This document shows positions 24,566 to 32,710 of a DNA stretch of 59,699 nucleotides, in pieces. The number at the start of each line of letters is the position of its first letter. The first letter of the stretch is position 1. The position numbers were made by a program, and so were the translations under genes. The DNA lies in the NCBI RefSeq assembly GCF_028736925.1, contig NZ_JAQZAT010000025.1, positions 1 through 59,699 of the forward strand, written 5' to 3'. Below the pieces are notes generated by a model that had not been told where the DNA came from, made no database searches, and saw nothing but the letters and a program-made list of their open reading frames with translations. This DNA comes from Flavivirga sp. 57AJ16. GTDB lineage: Bacteria; Bacteroidota; Bacteroidia; Flavobacteriales; Flavobacteriaceae.

Positions 24566-27500
24566 ATGCTAAAAACATTTATTGAAAGACCCGTTCTTTC
24601 AACCGTTATATCAATTATCATAGTAATGCTCGGTGTTATTAGTATCACCAGTTTGCCCATTGAGGAATATCCGGATATTGCACCACCTACCATTATGGTT
24701 ACGGCGTCCTATCCTGGAGCCAATGCCAAAACGGTGCTGGAAAGCGTGGTAACCCCTATTGAAGAACAGATTAACGGGGTGGAAGGGATGACCTATATTA
24801 CCTCTACCGCATCCAATAATGGGAGTGCAGAAATCACCGTATTTTTTGACCAAGAAATGGATGCGGATATCGCAGCGGTAAACGTGCAGAACCGTGTGGC
24901 ACGGGCCAATCCGTTATTGCCACAAGAAGTGCGGCAGACCGGTGTCACCACTCAAAAACAAGAAACCAGTGCCTTGATGTTCTTGTCTTTGTACACCGAT
25001 AGCGAAGATTATGATGCCACCTATATTCAAAACTACTTAAAAATCAATGTGATTCCTGCCATACAAAGAATAAATGGCGTTGGAAATGTGAATGTGTTTT
25101 CCCAACAGGATTACGCCATGCGTATTTGGTTAAAGCCTGAAAAGTTAGCGGCATACAACTTAATCCCATCCGATATTTCCGCTGTTTTACAAGAACAGAA
25201 CTTGGAATCGGCGGCCGGTGCTTTGGGAGAAAATAATGGAGAAGCTTTTTCTTATGTATTGACCTATAGCGGACGTTTTAAGGAAGCGCAACAGTATGGG
25301 GATATTGTTGTAAAAGCTTTAGGAAATGGTGAATTTTTACGGTTAAACGATGTGGCAACCATTGAGTTGGATGCACAATCGTATGCATCCAATGCGGAAA
25401 GTTTGGGTCATAATGCCGTATTTATGGGTATTTTCCAGACCAAAGGTTCCAATGCCCAAGAAATTATTGAAGGGGTCAAAACGACCTTAAACGATATTGA
25501 AAAAGACCTGCCAGATGGATTGCACCTTTTTGTGCCTTACGATACCAGTTTGTTCTTAAATGCCTCTATCGAAAAAGTAATAAGTACTTTGATAGAAGCC
25601 TTTTTATTGGTGTTTTTAGTGGTTTTTCTCTTTTTGCAGGATTTCCGTTCCACTTTAATTCCGGCCATTGCTGTTCCAGTATCCATTATCGGTACGTTCT
25701 TTTTCCTGAATGTCTTTGGTTACTCCATTAACCTATTGACATTGTTCGCATTAGTGCTCGCTATTGGTATTGTGGTAGATGATGCCATTGTGGTGGTAGA
25801 AGCTGTACATGCCAAAATGGACCAAGGCGAAAAGAATCCCAAAAGTGCCACATTAAAGGCGATGAACGAAATATCTGGGGCCATTATTTCCATTACTTTG
25901 GTAATGTCTGCCGTATTTATCCCCGTCACCTTTGTGTCTGGTCCAACAGGAGTATTTTATGAGCAATTTGGTGTTACCTTGATTATCGCCATTTTAATTT
26001 CTGCAGTAAATGCCTTGACCTTAAGTCCAGCGTTATGTGCCTTACTGTTGAAGGAGCACAAGCACGATGAAGAACTAAAAGATAAAAATCCGTTACAACG
26101 TTTCTATGCCCTTTTTAACCGTGGATTTAGTGCTACGGTGGATAGATATGGAAAGGCCCTTCAGTTTTTGTACAAAAGGAAGTGGGTACCTGTATTGCTT
26201 TTAGTATTGGCAACAATTGGCATTTTTTGGGCATCCAAAACAACCCCAACGGGATTTGTGCCCAATGAAGACAGAGGAATTATTTTTGTGAATATAGAAC
26301 TGCCAGCTGGATCATCCTTAGATAGAACAGACGCGGTTACCAAAGATTTATATGCCAGAACAAATGATTTGGAAGGCGTCGTAGGGTTGTCTTTTATAAA
26401 AGGACGAAGTTTAATTAGTGGTTCTGGTAGTAACTATGCCATTGGGTTTTTTAAACTTGATGATTGGGGTAAACGTAAAGCCCCTTCATTGTCTTCCCAG
26501 GCTATCATTGGTAAATTGTTCGGTATTGCTGCCACTATACCTGAAGCCAACATTATTTTCTTTTCACCGCCAAGTATTAGGGGGTTTGGTAACTCTGCTG
26601 GTTTTGATGTGAACTTATTGGATAAATTTGGAGGCGAATTTACAGACCTTGATAAGGCCAACCAAGAATTTGCACTGGCGTTGATGCAGCATCCGGAAAT
26701 TCAGTATGCACAATCTGCTTTCAATACAAAGTATCCACAATACGAAATGGACATCAATGTACCCTTGGCAAAAGAAAAGGGAGTGCCTATAAACAGTATT
26801 TTTTCAACATTACAAGGGTATATAGGCGGTATTTATGCTTCAGATTTTACACGTTTTGGGAAACAGTACCGTGTGTACATTCAATCCTTGCCAGAAGACC
26901 GTGCCAAAGTGGACGACCTAAACAGTATGTATGTACGAACAGATACTGGAGAAATGACGCCCATTACACAGTTTGTAAGCCTTGACCGCGTGTACGGACC
27001 ACAATCCGTGACCCGTTTCAACCTATACAACTCTACCAATATCACTGGTGCCACTAACCCAGGGTTTAGTACGGGGGATGCCATTAGGATTATAGAAGAA
27101 GAAGCTGCCAAGCTACCCAGTAACTATACGGTTGCCTATTCTGGTCTAACACGGGAAGAGGTAAATGCAGGAAACCAGACCACCTTCATCTTCATCTTAA
27201 GTATTTTGTTTGTGTACTTCTTGTTAAGTGCCCAATACGAAAGTTATCTATTGCCCTTGGCCGTGGTATTTTCGTTGCCTTTTGGTGTTTTTGGAGCCTA
27301 TATAAGTACGAAGTTTTTTGGCTTGGAAAATAACATCTATTTCCAGATTGCCTTGATTATGCTGGTGGGGCTGCTCGCTAAAAATGCCATATTGATTGTG
27401 GAGTTTGCACTGCAAAGGCGAAAAGCGGGCGATTCCATTGTAAATGCCGCCATTAATGGAGCCAAAGCACGTCTGCGCCCCATTTTAATGACCTCTTTCG

Positions 27501-27703
27501 CCTTTATTTTAGGATTGATGCCTTTGGTACTGGCAAAAGGAGTGGGTGCAGAAGGAAACAATTCCATAGGGACAGGTGCCGCCGGAGGCATGTTGATAGG
27601 AACCCTTTTAGGGGTATTCATTATCCCCATCCTATTTATGTTGTTCCAGTGGTTACAGGAAAAAGTATCGAGCAAACCTATAATTGAAACAAAAGAACAG
27701 TGA
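24566..27703 (+). CDS. RND multidrug efflux transporter, HAE1 family (MexB/AcrB type)
   Basis: A 1045-residue proton-driven pump of full family length with 12 predicted transmembrane helices and two large periplasmic loops. Proton-relay residues are present: the adjacent aspartates D405-D406 in helix 4 (GIVVDDAIVVVEAV) and K939 in helix 10 (LLAKNAILIVEFA). The N-terminus MLKTFIERPVLSTVISIIIVM is typical. It exports hydrophobic or amphiphilic compounds through the adaptor and outer-membrane factor encoded next to it. Its stop codon overlaps the start of the next gene (TGATG). The gene is visibly richer in G+C than those left of 22100; one 60-base line (27421-27480) counts 32 G+C, against 14 in 21901-21960. 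Confidence 0.95.
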   Translation: MLKTFIERPVLSTVISIIIVMLGVISITSLPIEEYPDIAPPTIMVTASYPGANAKTVLESVVTPIEEQINGVEGMTYITSTASNNGSAEITVFFDQEMDADIAAVNVQNRVARANPLLPQEVRQTGVTTQKQETSALMFLSLYTDSEDYDATYIQNYLKINVIPAIQRINGVGNVNVFSQQDYAMRIWLKPEKLAAYNLIPSDISAVLQEQNLESAAGALGENNGEAFSYVLTYSGRFKEAQQYGDIVVKALGNGEFLRLNDVATIELDAQSYASNAESLGHNAVFMGIFQTKGSNAQEIIEGVKTTLNDIEKDLPDGLHLFVPYDTSLFLNASIEKVISTLIEAFLLVFLVVFLFLQDFRSTLIPAIAVPVSIIGTFFFLNVFGYSINLLTLFALVLAIGIVVDDAIVVVEAVHAKMDQGEKNPKSATLKAMNEISGAIISITLVMSAVFIPVTFVSGPTGVFYEQFGVTLIIAILISAVNALTLSPALCALLLKEHKHDEELKDKNPLQRFYALFNRGFSATVDRYGKALQFLYKRKWVPVLLLVLATIGIFWASKTTPTGFVPNEDRGIIFVNIELPAGSSLDRTDAVTKDLYARTNDLEGVVGLSFIKGRSLISGSGSNYAIGFFKLDDWGKRKAPSLSSQAIIGKLFGIAATIPEANIIFFSPPSIRGFGNSAGFDVNLLDKFGGEFTDLDKANQEFALALMQHPEIQYAQSAFNTKYPQYEMDINVPLAKEKGVPINSIFSTLQGYIGGIYASDFTRFGKQYRVYIQSLPEDRAKVDDLNSMYVRTDTGEMTPITQFVSLDRVYGPQSVTRFNLYNSTNITGATNPGFSTGDAIRIIEEEAAKLPSNYTVAYSGLTREEVNAGNQTTFIFILSILFVYFLLSAQYESYLLPLAVVFSLPFGVFGAYISTKFFGLENNIYFQIALIMLVGLLAKNAILIVEFALQRRKAGDSIVNAAINGAKARLRPILMTSFAFILGLMPLVLAKGVGAEGNNSIGTGAAGGMLIGTLLGVFIIPILFMLFQWLQEKVSSKPIIETKEQ

Positions 27704-29121
27704 TGATGAAATTTATAAAAAATCCATATCTACATAAAGCCATCCTTTTGGTATTGGTGGCATTCACATTACAAAGTTGTTTTGTGGCCAAGGACTATAC
27801 AAGACCGGAATTGCAGGAAACCGATAGCCTGTACCGAACCGATAATCTGCCCACCGATAGCCTGTCGATGGCAGCTATTTCATGGAACGATTTATTTTCT
27901 GATACTTATTTGAAACAGTACATCCAGGAAGGTTTACAGAACAATTTGGACATCCGTGTGGCGATGCAGCAAATGGCGGTTGCCGAGGCGTATATGAAAC
28001 AGGGAAAGGCAGGATATTTGCCAAGTTTGGGTGCTGGAGCAACGTGGACGCATCAGGAATTGTCCAAAAACAGCCAATTTGGGTCGTTCTTGTCAAATAC
28101 ATCAACAGACCAATATGAACTTACTGGAAACCTTTCTTGGGAAGCAGATATTTGGGGCAAGATACGCAGTAACAAACGTGCTGGAGAAGCAGGCTATTTA
28201 CAGAGTGTAGCTGCCCATCAAGCTGTAAAAACGCAATTGGTGTCACTTATTGCTTCCACCTATTACCAGCTATTGGCATTAGATGCGCAGTTAAAAGTAA
28301 CCCAAGAAACAGTTGTAGCAAGAGACAGTAGTGTTTTTACCATTAAAGCATTAAAGGATGCCGGACAGGTTACACAAGTGGCTGTGGACCAAAATATTGC
28401 CCAATACCATAACGCCAAAGCATTACAGGTGGATATTGAAGCTGCCATTTTTAGGACTGAAAACACACTGAACTTCTTATTGGGAAAACCTTCACAGTAT
28501 ATAGAACGAGGTGTTTTGGAAGACCAAAGTTTGGAATCCGATATAAAATTGGGCGTTCCAGCAAGTTTGTTAAGTAATCGTCCAGATGTGATGGCTTCAG
28601 AATATGGCTTGATCAATACTTTTGAAATGACCAATGTGGCTCGGAGTCATTTTTATCCATCATTGACCTTAACGGCTTCAGGAGGGTTTCAAAGCCTGGA
28701 ATTGGATGAGCTGTTAAGTGCCAATTCATTGTTTGCCAATATTGTGGGCGGATTAACACAGCCCATTTTCAACCAAAGAAGAATAAAAACCCAACACGAA
28801 GTGGCAAAAGCACAACAGGAACAAGCTTTGCTCAATTTTAAAAAATCGCTTTTAGTGGCAGGAAACGAAGTATCTAACGCTCTGTACGCTTACAATGCCG
28901 AAACCGAAAAATTTGAATACCGACAAAAAGAAGTGGAAGCCCTGCGCAATGCCGAAAATAACTCGGAAGCGCTGTTGGTCAATGGCTATGGCACGTATTT
29001 AGACCTTTTAACGGCGAGACAAAGTGCCTTGAATGCTGAACTGAACGTGATAGACAATAAGTTGCAACAGTTATTGAGTGTGGTCTATCTATATGAAGCC
29101 CTTGGGGGCGGTTGGAAGTAA
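27703..29121 (+). CDS. Outer-membrane efflux factor, NodT/OprM type lipoprotein
   Basis: A TolC-like outer-membrane factor of about 472 residues. The start is taken at the ATG overlapping the pump stop codon (TGATG); a GTG one codon earlier is also open. It has a lipobox with Cys near residue 26 (TLQSCFVAKDYTRPE), duplicated long helical repeats (about 85-225 and 300-460), and family blocks such as WEADIWGKIRSNKRAGEAGY and LLSNRPDVMASEYGL. It completes a tripartite pump with the two preceding genes. Confidence 0.9.
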   Translation: MMKFIKNPYLHKAILLVLVAFTLQSCFVAKDYTRPELQETDSLYRTDNLPTDSLSMAAISWNDLFSDTYLKQYIQEGLQNNLDIRVAMQQMAVAEAYMKQGKAGYLPSLGAGATWTHQELSKNSQFGSFLSNTSTDQYELTGNLSWEADIWGKIRSNKRAGEAGYLQSVAAHQAVKTQLVSLIASTYYQLLALDAQLKVTQETVVARDSSVFTIKALKDAGQVTQVAVDQNIAQYHNAKALQVDIEAAIFRTENTLNFLLGKPSQYIERGVLEDQSLESDIKLGVPASLLSNRPDVMASEYGLINTFEMTNVARSHFYPSLTLTASGGFQSLELDELLSANSLFANIVGGLTQPIFNQRRIKTQHEVAKAQQEQALLNFKKSLLVAGNEVSNALYAYNAETEKFEYRQKEVEALRNAENNSEALLVNGYGTYLDLLTARQSALNAELNVIDNKLQQLLSVVYLYEALGGGWK

Positions 29122-29154
29122 TAACTTGTTGGATAAACCCAATCAATTAAAATT

Positions 29155-29970
29155 ATGAGGACTATTTTAGTGGCGACAAACTTTTCCAAAACAGCTGATA
29201 ATGCCGTACGCTATTCGGCATCATTGGCCCAGCTTTTCAACACAAAACTAATACTTTTCAATGCCTTTAAATTGCCTGTACACGCATCAAATACCTATTT
29301 ATCGGCAGCTACCATAGAAAATCTGATAAAGATAAATAAGGACAGGTTAAAGGAAACAGCTTTGGGCCTTACCAAAGAATTTGGTATTGAAGTTGAGCAT
29401 AAGTGTAGCTATGTTGATTTGGAACGTGAGATAGATTCTTTAATGGAAACCCACAACGTACGGTTTTTGGTTATGGGAATGTCCCCTAAATCCATAGAAC
29501 AAAATTTACTGGGAAATCCTACTACCACCTTAATCAGTATGAAAAAATTCCCAGTGTTGGCCATTCCTGTCAATGCACAGTTTACCGGGATACAAAACAC
29601 GCTTTTTGCGTGTGATTTAATGCAGGGTATCCCTTTAAAAACATTGGCAAGGTTAAGGCAAATAGCCCTAAAATTAAAGACTGAAGTTACCGTGTTCTAT
29701 GTAGAAAAAAAGATAGGTGAACTAGCCCTAAAAAATAATGCTCTTGATAAAATTGACAAGGAATTGGAAGGCGTTACCTATTTGTACAAGAATGTAAAGT
29801 CTGATACTGTCATTGAAGAGATAGAAAAAGAGATAAAAAAATCCAATGCCAATCTATTGGTAATGGTTCCCAAAAAATACGGTTTTTGGGGATCCATAGT
29901 CCATAAAAGCAAAACCAGGGTAATGGCCTCTGGATTGAACATTCCGCTATTGTCCATTCCAGTTGAATAG
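29155..29970 (+). CDS. Universal stress protein with two Usp domains
   Basis: A 271-residue protein made of two UspA-like halves. The first (1-140) opens with MRTILVATNFSKTADNAVRYS and carries the nucleotide-binding type loop VMGMSPKSIEQNLLGNPTTTLI. The second (about 145-271) is more diverged but ends in VHKSKTRVMASGLNIPLLSIP. It is cytoplasmic and its exact role is unknown. It lies 33 bases after the outer-membrane factor gene and shares its higher G+C, so it appears to be part of the efflux island. Confidence 0.85.
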   Translation: MRTILVATNFSKTADNAVRYSASLAQLFNTKLILFNAFKLPVHASNTYLSAATIENLIKINKDRLKETALGLTKEFGIEVEHKCSYVDLEREIDSLMETHNVRFLVMGMSPKSIEQNLLGNPTTTLISMKKFPVLAIPVNAQFTGIQNTLFACDLMQGIPLKTLARLRQIALKLKTEVTVFYVEKKIGELALKNNALDKIDKELEGVTYLYKNVKSDTVIEEIEKEIKKSNANLLVMVPKKYGFWGSIVHKSKTRVMASGLNIPLLSIPVE

Positions 29971-30006
29971 CGTTTCAGAATAAAACGGAAATCCTATTAA
30001 AATTAA

Positions 30007-30603
30007 ATGATACGGAAATGCGACTTAATAAAATATGCGGTCGCCAATTTTACCAAGTTTGGCAGTAAACGCTTTACTATGGACAATTTGGCGGCCACAT
30101 TAGGCATTTCCAAAAAGACCATCTACAAGTATTTTGACAGCAAGGAAGAATTGGTCGTGGAAAGTGTCACATTTTTAATTGAAGATTACAGGAAAGAACT
30201 GGAAGCTATTATATCATCTCCTGAAAACGATGCCATTACGAACATCATTTTAATTTATGAAAAAGCTTTTGAGCATTTAAAGCATTTTAGGCCGTCGTTT
30301 ATTTTCGGACTTAAAAAATACTATCCCAAAGCCAATGTTATTTTTGACGATTTCAGGGATTTTGTGGTTTACAAAATAGTTTATGGCCTATTGGAAGATG
30401 CCAAAAAGCAGGGCATTGTAAAGCCCGAAATCAACATACAATTGTTTTGTGACCTATATTTTAATCGTTTTGCTGAAATAGCATTTAAAAAGGACCATCT
30501 TCTTATTGAAAAGTACACCAATAAAGAATTGCTCAACCACTTTGTAATCTACAATTTAAGGGGTATTACGGTTTTGGGTTATAACAATAGTTTTTTTGAA
30601 TAA
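30007..30603 (+). CDS. TetR/AcrR-family transcriptional regulator
   Basis: A 198-residue regulator with a TetR N-terminal helix-turn-helix (about 5-52: FTKFGSKRFTMDNLAATLGIS then KKTIYKYFDSKEEL) and a helical ligand-binding C-terminal region. It ends the efflux island, 36 bases after the Usp gene. The island thus has a GbsR-type regulator at its head and a TetR regulator at its tail. Whether the TetR protein acts on the same promoter is unknown; no second palindromic operator was seen near 30007. Confidence 0.85.
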   Translation: MIRKCDLIKYAVANFTKFGSKRFTMDNLAATLGISKKTIYKYFDSKEELVVESVTFLIEDYRKELEAIISSPENDAITNIILIYEKAFEHLKHFRPSFIFGLKKYYPKANVIFDDFRDFVVYKIVYGLLEDAKKQGIVKPEINIQLFCDLYFNRFAEIAFKKDHLLIEKYTNKELLNHFVIYNLRGITVLGYNNSFFE

Positions 30604-30704
30604 TTTTTTTTAATGTTGACTAATACCCATATATAAAATTAGATAGGAAAGCAGAATACCTTGCCATTCCCAAAGCAATTATTTAATAGGTAAAATATGA
30701 AGCT

Positions 30705-31280
30705 TTAACCTGTGTGTTTTTCTCCAAACAACAAAAATAAAACACTTTCCGCTTTACCTCTAACAGTTTTACGTAATGTAGTAAATGCCTTAGTGATATG
30801 TGCTTCAACAGATTTAACAGAAACATTTAAATACTCAGCAATTTCTATATTACTAAGTCCATCTTGTCTACTTAGCAAAAATGTTCGTTTACATTTAGGA
30901 GGTAGGTTTTCAATTTCACGCCTTATTAGGGCCATTAATTTTTCTAATGATTTTTCATCTTCTTCTTCAACAACTGAACTAAGCGCATCAATATATTTTT
31001 TATCTAAAGGAACAACGGATTTTAAAGTTCTATTTTGGTTAAGGAATTCATTATAAACAGATCTATATAAATAACTTTTAACAGCAAAGTCGTCTTTAAG
31101 TTTTAAGCGGATCCTCCAAATATTAATAAATACATTTTGAACAATATCTTTAGCTAAATCACGATCATTTGTAAGTTGAAAAGCATAGCTACATAGTGCA
31201 TTGTGGTAAGTGTCTACCAAAAATGAATATGCTTTGGAATCACCTTTTTTAAGTTTGCATATTAGCTCTATATTATCCAT
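30705..31280 (-). CDS. ECF RNA polymerase sigma factor of the mannan locus
   Basis: A 191-residue ECF sigma factor, paralogous to the one at 11029-11625. Region 2 is at about 20-90 (YAFQLTNDRDLAKDIVQNVFI), and region 4 at about 120-180 (LPPKCKRTFLLSRQDGLSNIE followed by SVKSVEAHITKAF). It is divergent from FecR at 31405 and convergent with the TetR gene. It is expected to activate the mannan SusCDE operon. Confidence 0.9.
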   Translation of the reverse strand: MDNIELICKLKKGDSKAYSFLVDTYHNALCSYAFQLTNDRDLAKDIVQNVFINIWRIRLKLKDDFAVKSYLYRSVYNEFLNQNRTLKSVVPLDKKYIDALSSVVEEEDEKSLEKLMALIRREIENLPPKCKRTFLLSRQDGLSNIEIAEYLNVSVKSVEAHITKAFTTLRKTVRGKAESVLFLLFGEKHTG

Positions 31281-31344
31281 ATAATAAAAGGAGTTTAGGG
31301 ATTTTGATAATAATGAGGGTTGATTTTTGCGAAAATAAAAAAAA

Positions 31345-31370
31345 ATGTCATAAAAAGTTAGGGTTTTGCA
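31345..31370. promoter_or_regulatory. Candidate regulatory block between sigma and fecR (copy 2)
   Basis: An A-rich run plus AGGGTTTT (31360-31367) lies 45 bases before the FecR start, the counterpart of 11709-11716. See that entry for the comparison. Confidence 0.35.
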
Positions 31371-31404
31371 AAATTATTGTGTTTTAGTAATATAAGACCT
31401 GAAA

Positions 31405-32556
31405 ATGATTTCTCAAAAAATACTAAGACTAATAGTTCAATATCTTAATAAACAAGCTACTCTTTTAGAAAGAGAGGCACTAGAATCATGGCTTGAAAAC
31501 CCAAAGAACTTTGAGTTATTTAAAGGTTACATAAAAATTAATTATTTAATTGATTTAAATATGGATATGTTTGATGTTGATGACTCAAAAAAACAATTAC
31601 TAGAGTTAATCGATAAAGAAAAGAAAGTACATAGATTGCTAATAATACGAAACCTGATGAAATATGCCGCTGTCATAATTCTATTTTTAGCCATCGGGTA
31701 TTATTTTGTACAGGGTTATTTTGTAAGCGAATCAGAATTAAGAGCCCCAATTGAAAGTGTAACGCTTCAGCTTGAAAATGGCAATATTGAAGTGATAAGT
31801 GAAAACGGTGTTAAACAAATATTTGATGCGGAAGGCCATGTTGTTGGAAGTCAAAGTGGAAATCAATTAATATATGACAATGAAACGACAAAGGAAACTT
31901 TAACATACAATACATTAATGGTACCTTATGGTAAAAGGTTTGAAGTTCAATTGTCTGATGGTACTGTTGTTAATTTGAATGCAGGAACATCTTTAAAATT
32001 CCCAATAAAGTTTATTGAAGGTAAAAATCGTGAGGTCTTTTTAAATGGAGAGGCTTATTTTAATGTAGCAAAAGATGCCGAACATCCATTTATTGTAAAT
32101 ACTCACGAAGTTAATGTTCGGGTTTTAGGAACGCAATTTAATGTGAGTTCTTATGATGAGGATGTAGATGTTAATACGGTTTTAGTAGAAGGTTCTGTAA
32201 GTGTATATAACAGTGAATCTGCTTATAGCGAAGAAACAGCTACGCTATTAACCCCAGGGTTTAAAGCAGCTTGGGATAAAAACAAAAACCAAATTGCGGT
32301 AGCAAAAGCCGATATAGAAATGAGCCTCGCTTGGATTGAAGGTAGAATTATATTTAAGCACTTGCCCTTTAATAAAATCATTAAAAAATTGGAACGTCAT
32401 TATAATGTGAAAATAATCAATCATAATGAACCCTTTGGTGAAGATTTTGTAACAGCCACTTTTGATATTGAGACCATAGAAGAGGTGTTTAAGGTCATAC
32501 ACGAAATACATCCTATAGAATACACTATAGTAAACGATCAAATTACAATTAATTAA
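31405..32556 (+). CDS. FecR-family anti-sigma factor of the mannan locus
   Basis: A 383-residue anti-sigma factor with the same architecture as the first FecR: cytoplasmic region (1-78), one membrane helix (about 82-103, YAAVIILFLAIGYYFVQGYF), FecR domain (about 170-270, with PYGKRFEVQLSDGTVVNLNAGT and FLNGEAYFNV) and DUF4974 domain (about 310-383). It should read substrate occupancy of the SusC-like transporter at 32711 through that protein's STN domain and release the divergent sigma factor. Confidence 0.9.
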   Translation: MISQKILRLIVQYLNKQATLLEREALESWLENPKNFELFKGYIKINYLIDLNMDMFDVDDSKKQLLELIDKEKKVHRLLIIRNLMKYAAVIILFLAIGYYFVQGYFVSESELRAPIESVTLQLENGNIEVISENGVKQIFDAEGHVVGSQSGNQLIYDNETTKETLTYNTLMVPYGKRFEVQLSDGTVVNLNAGTSLKFPIKFIEGKNREVFLNGEAYFNVAKDAEHPFIVNTHEVNVRVLGTQFNVSSYDEDVDVNTVLVEGSVSVYNSESAYSEETATLLTPGFKAAWDKNKNQIAVAKADIEMSLAWIEGRIIFKHLPFNKIIKKLERHYNVKIINHNEPFGEDFVTATFDIETIEEVFKVIHEIHPIEYTIVNDQITIN

Positions 32557-32614
32557 CCAATTAAAACAATAACGCCTATGATTTAAAGACTAAACTAAAA
32601 CTAGATAAATAATC

Positions 32615-32674
32615 ATCGTTATTACAAAAAAAAATCGAAAGATGTTTGCAGCATCTTCCGATTAAAATAACGAT
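32615..32674 (+). promoter_or_regulatory. Two-tier hairpin in the leader before the mannan susC
   Basis: Outer arms ATCGTTATT (32615-32623) and AATAACGAT (32666-32674) enclose inner arms AATCGAAAGATG (32633-32644) and CATCTTCCGATT (32652-32663), the inner pair with one mismatch. It lies 37 bases before the susC start. No T run follows, so it is not an ordinary terminator. A 5' mRNA stabiliser, an attenuator or an operator are possible. Confidence 0.5.
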
Positions 32675-32710
32675 TAAACTAAATTAACCGTATAAATTCA
32701 TTACAAAAAT

